The translations under genes and the position numbers were made by a program. A model generated the notes under the pieces. That model did not search any database. It was not told where the DNA came from and saw only the letters and a program-made list of their open reading frames with translations. Positions 1 through 10,031 of a stretch of DNA of 64,000 nucleotides are shown here, in pieces (the first letter of the stretch is position 1; every line of letters starts with the position of its first letter). Source of the DNA: Ampelomyces quisqualis (taxonomy: Eukaryota; Ascomycota; Dothideomycetes; Pleosporales; Phaeosphaeriaceae); contig JAGTXZ010000024.1 of assembly GCA_018398575.1 (NCBI GenBank), forward strand, positions 62,001 to 126,000. Reading direction: 5' to 3'.

Positions 1-579
1 CACCAACCAACTAACTAACGGAGTCACCTTTTGGTCACGACAGCCTTTCAGGCTTTCTTCCCCACCACCATCTAAAATCACCGGTGCATCATGGGCACTG
101 CTATGGCCGCCAACTCACCTCGCATGAATCCAGTCGTCTTTTTTGGCCATTCATCAGATTCTGATCGGTATCAATACCCCCGTTCAATTGATGGACAGAA
201 TTTGCAGCATGACCCCAGACGCAGTTTCCGTCTTGTGCGATCATTGTTGCGATCTGTCAGTATAACATTGGATCAGCATGTCCTCACTTTCGCGATATGG
301 CTCCCCGGTTTACATGATTTGGCCCAGCCTGCGAGAGCACATTCCGTCTTAGGGGACTTGCTGAAGCTTCGGGATAATGAGTCTGGGATCTTTACCTTGT
401 TGAAATTCATGTGCCGAAATAATGTAGTTTAGGTCCATTCATTCCGTGTCAGAATGACCGGAATCCGATGATCATCGGGTCGCAATGCAGCAGTTAGCAT
501 GAACCATAGCCCCTTGACGCTGAGCAGATATCGTGTTATACGCATCTTGTTTTTGCCTTGATAAAAGTATCTAGCCCTT
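1..579. other. Left-edge stretch without a supported gene
   Basis: No homologous coding segment is recognised. A 113-codon ATG frame lies at 91-432 on the plus strand, but its translation has no domain character and it sits downstream of the minus-strand protease stop. It is probably chance or an unrelated lineage-specific ORF. The right end should contain the 3' UTR of the protease. Confidence 0.4.
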
Positions 580-2704
580 TCAGACTTTGCAAGTCGCCAC
601 GCTCTTGGTCTTCGGGTCACTCTCGCTCGTGACCGTCAGCGTGATGGTCGCGCTTTTCGCACCATACGACGTTCCATTTGTCGCTGGGCCAAAGGCCACC
701 TTGACAGATGTGCTCTCGCCAAACTTGGCATGTGCAAGAGCATTTGGCACACCCACCTTCCAGCTGTCGCTATCGATCTCGGCTGAGAGGCGGTAAATGT
801 CGGAGCTGAGATAGGCTGAGAGGTCCTGTGGATGAATACCGGTAGCGTTGGAAGCTGCCTTGCCGGTGTTCTTGAGATCGAAAGTGCATAGATACCCATC
901 GGCCGTGCCGGTGCTAAGCTCTACGCCGTGGGTGGCAGTGGAAGTGCCGTTGGTAGATGTCGATCGTACTCCAACAGTGTACTTGAGTACTCCACTATCC
1001 CGCCTCGTTTCGAGAACGTAGAAGTGCAGGCCATTGGCAAGGTCCTTGTGTTCGTATTCGCTACCGCTGTTGGTACCAGCGTGAAACAGGGCGTCTACGA
1101 GTTGTCTGTAGTCGCCGATCGACCAGTACCGCGCAGTACCATTCGGATAGTAGAAGTCTACAACATGAGCATCTTCTGGATTGGCGTCGATGACCCATTG
1201 GAACGGCTGTGTGCGATCGCTGTTCTTGACTTTGGACAGCATCACTCCATGATCTGGGCAAAAGCTGTCAGCGCCCATGCGATCAATGACTTCCATGTTG
1301 TAGTTGTTGTAGTTTCCGCCATCACAAAAGGCGTCGAGGGAGGTGTTGCAACGAGGCTGAAGGTCGCCACTTGCACCGAAAGTGATGTTGAAGCCCATTA
1401 GACCTCCAGCAGGGTCAACAGATCTTGCTGTCAGCTCAGCAACAACTGGCCCGGAAGCTGAGAGACCAGACCGGGAGATTTGTAAGATCGGAGTGTTATC
1501 AATGAGGCCAATCTGATGCTTGTCACGCATTGTGTGGAGAGAGCCCATCGAGGCGCCCTGTACAGGTGGGATCTGCCAGCGTGTGTGAGGGCCACCGGGA
1601 CCATTGAAAGAGCCTCGATCCAGCATGCTGAATGGGCCAGTGTATGCACGACGCGGTGGAATACTGTACGGGTTGTTGTAGTTGTCACCAACGTGAAGCA
1701 AATGAGTCATTTCGTGAGCGAAGGTCGCCATTCCGGATGATTCACCTTGAGTTGATGAACCGCCGCCGGCGTTGGGCCAGATGGTGCTTGCTGCCGCCCA
1801 AGAAGTCCACTCGACGTATCTCGTGTCCGCCCAGTTCGGCAAAGAGCTGTTAGTTGGAGGGCCGAATTCCTCTGGAACGTCGTCTCTGCTCGCGAACTTC
1901 ATCTCTCCAAACTCTTGCCACGTAGAAGACTCGTCCTGTCCAGCCGAAAGAATGAAGGCAAGCTCGTAAGAATTGGCAGTCTCGTTGCCTACATCACGAC
2001 GCCACGCACCAAGCGCATCTGTTCGAAGATCTACGGAGCATGGTGGACCTTCAGGGCAGGCGTCCTCGTTGAATCCGCCTTGATCATCATCAATACCATA
2101 TTGGTAGCTAAAGGATGGCATGCGGTAAGGTCCAAACACGGTCAAGTCCACGCCATATTTGCCAAAGCTGTCGCCCATCCAATCTAAGGCAATTAGCTTA
2201 GTTCGTTCTGGGGTTGCGCTACTATACATTCGTGAAGTGTGTGTCCTTGATTTATATCATTGGGCGTGTTCAGCAGATCCTTGTAGAAATTTGGCACATC
2301 CTCTCTCTCTAAGCCAGATGCAAGTGGCTGCGGGTTGCCGAAGATGTCCGATTGTACTGGCAGTGTAACCACGAATGCTGAGTCCGGGTAATCCACTGTC
2401 ACCATGGCAATCTTGAAGTTCCGGTCCCTGCCTTTGCGTGAAGGGTCGCTCCAGTCCGTGCTGGGTGGCGCAACAAATTGCTCCCAGGTCATGTTATCCG
2501 GGTTCACCTGAATCGCAAAATCAGTCGGATATTTCAGCGGACGATATCACTCAAGAGTCTACTCACCCAGACTTGCGGATCAATTGGTGCGAAAGGATCT
2601 AATGGGATTTGCCTCGACACTGGAGCCGGAACAGCTGAAACCATGCCTAACATCGTGCTTGCCAGAATTACCATTGAGGCTCCTGAGCGCTTGCGTTCCG
2701 CCAT
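580..2704 (-). CDS. Secreted M6-like zinc metalloprotease
   Basis: Three exons (2567-2704, 2228-2507, 580-2183) give 673 aa. Introns are 59 and 44 bp; the second joins HTLHE to YWMGDSFGKYG. The start is the ATG at 2704 (context AGCATGGCG); the in-frame codon 12 nt upstream is GTG. Residues 1 to about 25 form a signal peptide (basic MAERKR, then a hydrophobic run ending SAVPAP). The active-site segment at about residue 296 reads HEMTHLLHVGD, which fits zinc-binding HExxH with the downstream Asp seen in M6/InhA-type enzymes, and is followed by NYNNPY and a Met-containing FSMLDRGSFNGPGGPHTRW stretch typical of fungal M6-like proteins. Position 8 of the motif, usually Gly, is His here. The C-terminal part is beta-rich. 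The product is probably extracellular; the substrate is unknown. Confidence 0.82.
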
Positions 2705-3776
2705 GCTTCCGATCACTAATTTCTCAGCGCACTTGTGGTGAAAGTCCGCAAGTTCTCGGAATCCAAACTAAGGGAATCGAAGCGAGTGTCGAGACAAAGT
2801 CATGGGGGACACAAGGCATGATATAGATGAACTGTGCCTGTAGGCACCCGAATGGTGCGGGACAAAAGCTGCAGGTTCTTTGGGTTTCTTCATCCCTGAT
2901 ACGTAACGATGGCAAAAACGCCCTTCAGAGATGGGGAAGTGTTCCATCGACTGCCTGTTCGAGTAAGTCTTGTCTTGGCTTATCTCTATCACCTGCTGCA
3001 TTGAGCAATGATATGTAGTGCACATATGTTCATGGTACGGGCTATTCAGAGTTACGGGGCATCGCACTGTCAAGAGGGCGATGCCGATCATACGAACACT
3101 GTTCGTGTGGGGCGATGATGCAGTGCTGAACATTCGAAGCTTTAGGCGCTGATGCCACCGAGCTTGTGTGCGACGCCACGAGACGGCTTGTTGCGAGCGG
3201 TAGGGACCCGGTTTTTATTTATTTAGATGGTTGTGAATTTCTTTCAATCGCCCGAGTACAATTCGCGATGGTTAGGCTTAAGGTAAAGAGGTGTGAGGTG
3301 GAATCTTGAAGATGCCAAGACCCCCTGCGTCATGTCACGTTATGCCAAGGCCATCGTCTGCTGGCTCATCCGTCGTCGCGTCGCGCTCTCGCATTGACTG
3401 AGAAACATCGCTTTCTGGGCAAAAAGTGCACGAACTTCAAATATGGATTCATCCGGCCCTAGGCTCTAGCCATGAAATTTCTGTCAAAACGTAGCGTAGA
3501 ATATAACACAATGCTTATGACTGGCTTTTCGTTGACATTCAAGAACTAAAACTGCCAGGTATGCCAAGCTGAGGTACCTACAAATGAAAGTGGTCCACGA
3601 ATGTATTGACGGTGGACTGGCTGCGGGGACGTAAGTCCGTACACAACGGGTCACCAATTGCTGCTGGGCTGGAATTGCACGTCTGAAATATCTTTCGGTT
3701 CGATGTCACTACTTATTGCTGTTACGCCAATCCCTCCTCTCTCCTCAAGGGTAGGCGACATATTTCCGCGAATCAT
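2705..3776. other. Intergenic: protease promoter and transporter 3' side
   Basis: About 1.07 kb between two minus-strand genes. It should hold the protease promoter (right of 2704) and the 3' UTR of the sugar transporter (left of 3777). The small ORFs here overlap each other on both strands and show no conserved features. I see no repeat or RNA gene. Confidence 0.5.
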
Positions 3777-5496
3777 CTAATACCTTTCAGCGTGCGAGAT
3801 GGAGCCTTGCTTGGCCTGGACCTCCTCAACACGGCGCTCCAGATCCCTGCCCGGGGCCCAGTCAGTCTTGTTCATTCCTGGTACAAAGACCGGGGCATTG
3901 GTGAAGAGGTAATTCATCTCCTCGAGAGGTCGCTTGGCTGTCTCGGGTAAGAAGCAGTAGAAGAAGATGGCGTTGGTCAAATTGCAAACCTACGCATGGT
4001 TAGCGGCGTCCCGGAATCACAAACTGGATGACAACTTACGACGAACACCAAATAGAACTTCCATCCGATACTTTCCATGGCAATTCCAGTCACTTGCCCA
4101 ATCATGGTGTTGAACGCAAATGACACCATGCATGCGATTGATACACCCTTAGAACGCGTCTTGGTGTCGAATATCTCAGCCGGGATGATCCAGGACAGAG
4201 GCCCACACGTTGCGCTGAAACTGAAGTTGTATATCCAGGTGATGACAATGAAGCCCCAAGAAGCGCCCTTGTTACTGCTGGAGCCAGGTGGGAAGAGTGC
4301 AAGCATGATGGTGGCAATGATGAATGTTACCATGTTGCCAAGGTTTCCGCCGATTAAAGGCCAGCGACGTCCAAAGTGGTCGATAAAGAGGATACAGAGG
4401 AACTGTGCGATGAGAGCGATAATGGAAGAAATAGCCTGGTACTTCAGAGCGTCGTTGTTGCCAATACCCATCTGTCCGTAGATGATAACGGAGTAGTACT
4501 GGATAGCAGACACGCCAGTCATCTGTACGGAGGCCTGAAGGGCACAGGCAAGGAAGAGGCGGCGAAAGCAGGATTTGTCCTTGAAAAGTTCGGCGTATGA
4601 CTTGGCCTCGTGCTCGTGCTCAAAAGTGAGCTGGTCCTGGATTTGCTGAAACTCGGCCTGAACCCACGGGTCGTTTTCATTGCCATGAGCATGCAACTTG
4701 GCCAGATTGCGAAGACCTTCCTCAACGCGACCATGATCGATCAACCAACGTGGCGATTCGGGAAACATCAGAATGAGAGCACCGAGAAAGACAGCAGGGA
4801 TAATTTGAATTCCAAGACTGGTGCGCCATTGGCCGTTGTTGTTGTTGGCGAAACCAATGTTGGTGCCTTTCTGATGTTAGCCAATATCATCGGGTGCCTT
4901 TGAGAAGAGCATACCATAGGAGATCCAAGCCGCTGCAAGAGCACCAACACCCAACATGAACTGCTGGAGCGCGGTAATGCGACCACGGATATCTGGATGG
5001 GCTAGTTCACCTTGGTAGACTATCTGGTTGTGAGCGACATCGTCATCTAGTGTTTGCAGGTCACTGTGTACCTGGAATGATCATGACCAGAATACCCACA
5101 CCGAGACCAGCGATAAGACGGCCAGCGTACAAGTACGACAGACCCTGCGCGCCAGTCTGGAGAGCACCTCCGAGGCAGAAGACGATGGCTCCGATCAAGA
5201 TTGTCATTCGTCGCCCGAGCTTATCTCCCGTAGGCCCAGCAATTCCAGCACCAAAGAAGGCTCCCCCGGTAAAGACAGAGACCACAGCACCCGTCTCTGC
5301 AGTAGTCGGTGTATCGAGATATGAATTGAACGCCGGCGAAGAAATAACTTGCGCGATGACACCCAGATCATAACCGTAAAGGAGAGATCCCAGGGAGGCG
5401 AAGAGACCGACCAGGAACTGCCATTGTTAGACGAACGATCTTGCACACATGCAACTGCAGAGCTCATACCTGGTACCACTTTGGAGGGAGTGCCAT
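3777..5496 (-). CDS. MFS sugar (monosaccharide) transporter
   Basis: Five exons (5470-5496, 5072-5417, 4915-5019, 4866-4040 descending, 3777-3989) give 505 aa, starting MALPPKWYQ. The family signatures are in order: LLYGYDLGVI in TM1, GDKLGRRM after TM2, AGRLIAGLGVG in TM4, YQGELAHPDIRGRI, PESPRWLIDHGR before the central loop, DHFGRRWPL in the second half and PETAKRPLEEMNYLF after TM12. These mark a proton-linked plasma-membrane monosaccharide transporter of the sugar porter family. The gene is divergent from a GH51 arabinofuranosidase 671 bp away, so arabinose or another pentose is a reasonable guess for the substrate, but the sequence alone cannot fix it. Two CCCCGG/CCCCAG motifs in the shared promoter fit carbon catabolite control. 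Confidence 0.9.
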
Positions 5497-6167
5497 CTTG
5501 ATTATTCGATGTGTGACGCGAAACACGCGTAAGGTGAAAAGCAACGGCTGCAGGTCTCAGTGTACATCCACTGAAATGGTCTTTATACTTCCCACCCCTA
5601 CGGTATAATGTCGTCTACCCTGTCGCCTATGGCGACCATGACCCCGGGATATAACTGCCCGCAATGCACTGCGTACTTCCCCAGATAGTTCCAGATTCTG
5701 TGGAGCAAGCAAGGATTTGCAATGCGCTACGCCTTTATTTCCTCCGGAACCCATCGCACATCCAAGATGTCGCATGCCCCTAACCGAAGCAAGTCACACT
5801 TCGGTAGATCCACGACCGACTGCTGCAGTAGCTGTACTGCACCAACTCCAAATATGCTAGGCAATCTGCCGAACCCTTGCTCGGATGCCGCGTGTTTGGT
5901 GGAACACTGCTAAGGAGCGCAATCTCTGTTCTTGACTGGCTGCGGTTGTATGCCTGGATAAGGCAAGCCCATGGCAATACTGGCGATTTTCCACGAATTG
6001 GAGGGCTCGAGACCAGACTGGTAATGGAGCCGGAGGCCCCCGCGATCAATCATCAGACTAAGGCCGTTCTCAACTACAAGCGTGGGATCAGGCCACTGCA
6101 CATCTTGTGAATTTAGAGAACTCCACGTCTAAACAACAGTTTTTTGGCACACGTCCACTACTTCATC
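5497..6167. promoter_or_regulatory. Divergent promoter, sugar transporter / GH51
   Basis: 671 bp between the two start codons (5496 minus, 6168 plus). Shared control of an arabinose-releasing enzyme and a sugar transporter is plausible. No clear xylanase-regulator GGCTAAA site was found on reading. Short ORFs here have no protein character. Confidence 0.5.
5642..5684 (-). promoter_or_regulatory. Two candidate CreA/Mig1-type sites
   Basis: CCCCGG at 5642-5647 and CCCCAG at 5679-5684 read on the minus strand as CCGGGG and CTGGGG. Both fit the fungal CreA consensus SYGGRG. They lie about 150-190 bp upstream of the transporter start. The motif is short and common, so function is only suggested by the carbon-use context. 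Confidence 0.3.
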
Positions 6168-8044
6168 ATGACAAGCTTCACACGCATAGAAGAGGGTGAA
6201 ACCCCTTCCATTACCATTCATCCTTCGCACAAAATTGCTAAGATCAACGACAACATCTATGGAGGTTTCACAGAGTAAGCGAGCCAGAACGCTGAGTTCG
6301 CAATTTGCTTCGCTTACAAGACCTATAGACACATGGGACGCTGCATCTATGGCGGCATCTACGACCCTGGCAACCCCCTGTCAGACGAGAACGGCTTTCG
6401 CAAAGATGTAATCGATGCCTTCAAGGATTTGAACGTGCCTGTTGTGAGATATCCTGGTGGTAACTTTGTTGCGACGTACCATTGGCTCGATGGTGTTGGT
6501 CCTAGGGAGAAAAGACCTGGACGGTATAACGCCACATATCCTCGACCTATCACATCACATCACGTTGTTTATGACAACTAACTTCCAGTTAGACCTGAGC
6601 TTGCTTGGATCGGTACCGAGTCCAACGAGTTTGGTACTGATGAATTCATGAAATGGTGCGAGGTTGTTGGCACCGAGCCCTATCTCTGCTTAAACTTTGG
6701 AACCGGTACTCTTGATGAAGGTAAGCACAATCTACAAATCTCCTTATATTGTCTTGCTGATGAAGGATAGCTCTTGGCTGGCTCGAGTACTGCAACTCCG
6801 ATCGTAACAGCTATTACGCCAATCTCCGCCGTAAGAACGGTCGTGAAAAGCCATACAATGTGAGTCAAATGATGTTTTGATTACACCAACACGACGGAGA
6901 ACATATCGCCATCCTCTATAACCATTCATCATATCTTTCCACACTCAAGGGACCTTCCGCCTTACCACCTATTTCCACTGCACTCATCCAACCTAACATT
7001 CCACACTCGACGGCTTCATCAACCAACTCTCCACCCTAGGTCAAATACTGGGCCCTCGGCAACGAATGCTGGGGCCCATGGCAAGTCGCGCAACTCAGCA
7101 AAGAAGACTACGCCAAACAAGCCTACCAATGGGCCAAAGCCCTCAAACTCCTCGACCCCACCATCACGCTCATCCTCTGCGGCGAAACCGGCTATTCTTC
7201 CTGGGACTACTACGTGCTGAACCAGTGCGTAAAATGGGACGTTCACGGCTTAGCAGGCGACAAAACAAAGTCGCTCATCGACATGCATTCCGTCCACATC
7301 TACACCGCCGACACCCAACACCTGCCCAACGCAACAGCGCCCCGCGCAGCCGAGCGCGCAATCCAAATGACAAGCGCACTGATCGATCTCGCACGCATAG
7401 AAAACCACGTCCCGGAAACAGTCCCGCGGCCAACGATTTGCTTCGACGAGTGGAACGTGTGGGACCCGGAGCGTGCGCCGGGCGAAGCCGGCGCAGAGGA
7501 AAAGTACACGCTGTCCGACGCGCTGGCCGTGGCAGTTTTTCTCAACGCATTTGTTCGCCAGGCGCGGGATGTGGGCATGGCGAATATCGCGCAGAGCGTC
7601 AATGTGATTAGTCCGCTTATGACGACGGAGCGCGGGCTCGTGAAGCAGACTACTTGGTGGCCACTGTGGCTTTTTGCTCGGTTCATGCGCGGCGCGAGTG
7701 TGGTGGTTCATGTGCGTGCGGAAGAGTACAGGGGGAGGACGAATCCGAAGTGGATCCGGAATACGATTGAGACGCCGTTCTTGGATGTTAGCGCTGCGGT
7801 GAGCGATGATGGGTGGGTGAATCTTGCGGTGGCAAATGTTAGTGAGGACAAGGAGTATGAGGTGGATTTGGTGGGTGTTAAGAGTGAAGGCGAGGTCGAG
7901 GTGTATACTGTTGGAGGGGAGAATGTGCGTGTTGTTAACACCGAAGAGGAGGAGAATGTGGGCGTCGAGGAGAGTAAGTGGGATGGACAGGGCAAATTTA
8001 GATTTGGGAAGCACTCGTTTACCATGTTGAGGTGGAGGGAGTAG
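6168..8044 (+). CDS. GH51 alpha-L-arabinofuranosidase (intracellular type)
   Basis: Five exons (6168-6274, 6329-6523, 6593-6720, 6771-6859, 7040-8044) give 507 aa. There is no signal peptide (MTSFTRIEEGETP...), so the enzyme should act in the cytosol on short arabino-oligosaccharides, removing terminal alpha-L-arabinofuranosyl units. N-terminal IYGGFTEHMGRCIYGGIYD, VPVVRYPGGNF and WIGTESNEFGTDEF are GH51 hallmarks. The acid/base Glu is in ALGNECWG (about E182) and the nucleophile in CFDEWNVW (about E310). The C-terminal beta domain ends in SFTMLRWRE. The length matches bacterial and intracellular fungal GH51 enzymes rather than the longer secreted ones. It is divergent from a sugar transporter. 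The last intron (6860-7039) is unusually long for this window at 180 bp. Confidence 0.93.
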
Positions 8045-8423
8045 GGGTGCAGGTGAATATTGGGAACTGACTACTAGTGGTATCGATTTGCACAGAATGA
8101 CAGACTTCCTCAATCCTCAAGAAAACACGTAGTCATCTACATTGGTAGAGATCGGACCCCGACTTCCGTACTCAATCCTCGGCCTCAAATTACCGCATCG
8201 GGCAAGTCTTCACCAATCCCATCGATCACGGCGAGCTAGAATCTGACGTGTTCCTATCCCGAGATTCGGTTAAATCTCGGAACTGTGGGACCTCTCTTGT
8301 TCGAACATGATACTTTATGTGGGCAACTACGGTGCGAAAATGAAAATACATTTGAAAAAAACCTAAAGTATCCCAATGGCATCGATTGCTTCTACAAGTA
8401 TTCAATGGCGAATAACCACGCCA

Positions 8424-8563
8424 AGAAAGTTCTTGATGTTGCCTACCTTCCACAGACCAAGAACTTTGAGCACAGTAGGATTCATCTGCTTGACTATATC
8501 TAGAAAGTTCTTGACAAGGCCTACCTTCCACAGACCAAAAATTTCCAGTCTGTTAGGACATCT
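8424..8563. repeat. Tandem duplication, 78-bp period
   Basis: Copy A (8424-8487) and copy B (8502-8563) share AGAAAGTTCTTGA, then CCTACCTTCCACAGACCA, then a related tail ending in AGGA...CATCT. The second half of each copy has diverged. On the minus strand both copies translate to a similar VEGRxxQELS peptide, so the repeat may once have been coding. Confidence 0.75.
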
Positions 8564-8579
8564 CTATAAGTTTTGACGT

Positions 8580-8660
8580 GTAGCATCTGTACCAAAAATT
8601 CGTGCTGGAGCCTGCGGGTTCCATACTCGCGAGGCAAATGCGAGCAGTGCTCAATGGACT
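8580..8660. repeat. Diverged repeat, copy 1 (partner 9304-9382)
   Basis: This segment aligns in the same orientation with 9304-9382 over about 80 bp. The shared core is GCGAGG-AAATGCG-GCAGTGCT followed by GGACT, and upstream ACATCT/GCATCT-TAC. There are many substitutions, so the duplication is old. The pair brackets the coding relic at 8842-9269. Confidence 0.55.
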
Positions 8661-8841
8661 GTTCATTGTCGCGCGGATGTTGGTTCTCTGAAGTGGTGTG
8701 GTTTTCTTCGTAGACCTGAATCTCCGGGGACTGGTCTGGCATCGAACTTGCTACGGCCGAGGCCCAAAAGACAGCAAAAGTTTGGTGTATATCGTGAGAT
8801 TGTATTAGAGTTGAGTTGCTCAGGAGATGAGGCGGCTCAAG

Positions 8842-9269
8842 CTATCTACAGGCAGTCTCTGCCAAGGCACTAGGCCCAAATGGGAGATCCTTCATGGAAA
8901 CTCCATTTCCGATCTGTTCTGTAGCAGAACTTGGTGGACCATGACTTAGTCCCAATGCCATCACGGCATCGCGGAAAAGGTCCAGGACCATGGGCCATCT
9001 GAACCAAACCATTACTTCTCGTTTTGGAGCGCGAAATGGCGAAGGATCTGGTAAAAGGCTCCGAAGGTCTTCGGGCTCAATTGTCGTATGATGTCAAGCA
9101 GCCCAAGGTCTGAGACTACCTGGCAGTCCAGATAGTCCTCCGCTGAAATGGTCCAAAGCTCCCTTACAGCATCTCCGCCCTTGCTCTTTTCAGTCTTCTT
9201 TGCCGCAGATTGTGTTAGGATGCATGGCGCCGAAACGATAGGTACAAGCGATGACCTGGGCCTCCATGT
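8842..9269 (-). pseudogene. Frameshifted relic of an unknown gene
   Basis: Two abutting minus-strand frames look protein-like. The upstream one (9012-9269) follows a CTAG acceptor-like site and encodes SSLVPIVSAPCILTQSAAKK, a lysine-rich turn, then WTISAEDYLDCQVVSDLG and FYQILRHFALQNEK before a stop. The second (8842-9012) starts at an ATG overlapping that stop (TAATG) and encodes VLDLFRDAVMALGLSHGP and MKDLPFGPSALAETACR. A one-base shift would join them into about 140 residues. No in-frame ATG opens the first part and no upstream exon is clear, so a decayed gene or fragment is likelier than an active one. The family is not recognised. Confidence 0.4.
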
Positions 9270-9303
9270 CTAGCGTCGGCGGCATCTCTATGATGATGGA
9301 TGC

Positions 9304-9382
9304 ATAACATCTATACGAGAAGTGCGTGCCTGTACCTCCCGCCTCTATGCTAGCGAGGAAAATGCGTGCAGTGCTAAGGACT
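9304..9382. repeat. Diverged repeat, copy 2 (partner 8580-8660)
   Basis: Partner of the segment at 8580-8660, same orientation, about 720 bp away. The related stretch ends in GCAGTGCTAAGGACT here versus GCAGTGCTCAATGGACT in copy 1. No terminal inverted repeat or target duplication was recognised around either copy. Confidence 0.55.
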
Positions 9383-10031
9383 ATCTGGAGGGGTGTAGCG
9401 GCAGACGCAGGGGGTATTAATTAGGGTCGTTTCCAAAGGTATTATACACCGTGGGTCAAGACGTTATCAAAGCCTAGAACGTTGGAGTCGGAGGCAGGAC
9501 CTTGGAAGGCGAGATGGATCGGGTCGATTTGAATTGAAAGCGTATATAGAAGTAGATGTTGAGTTGACTGGATAAATAGAAAGCAATTGTTGGGGGGAGA
9601 AATAATGAGCTGCACAAGGGAATTAAATACTGCGTGGAAAAGATTGTGCCTCATTGCGCGGGTGACGTCATGCCTCAGGCGGAAGGGCGGTGTGAAAGGG
9701 AAGGCACGCCTGCACTACACCAGGTGACGGTCGCTTTCCCACATGACCACAAGCCATATTTTTATAACTAAGCAGAGATATGCTGCAAGGTCTTTTCACT
9801 TCCAGAAACGCAAGATTATTGCCAAGCACGTCATAGAAACCTGGAAAGCTCGTGCCGGGGTACGTGCACAGTATGGAGTTTGGAGCAGTACGAGCGAAAA
9901 AGGGATGATCTTGATGTTTCATGGAGAAGCTAGAAATTTGAAACCCTACAAGGTTGGACACTAAGGAAGCAAAGCAGAGCAAAATGGGGGTATCGTGAGA
10001 ATAAGACTGCGCGCAACCGAGGCCCGGCAAA

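Larger units (their letters stand above)
8045..10031. other. Gene-poor stretch with relics and repeats
   Basis: About 2 kb between the convergent GH51 and FTA1 genes, much more than UTRs need. It contains a 78-bp-period duplication (8424-8563), a pair of related 80-bp segments (8580-8660 and 9304-9382) and a frameshifted minus-strand coding relic (8842-9269). Between 9400 and 10031 I see only short frames with no protein features. Confidence 0.5.

Noticed and set aside
91..432. 113-codon ATG frame at the left edge
   Set aside because: No domain, no codon pattern like the neighbours and no support for a separate gene; kept only as a note in the left-edge entry.
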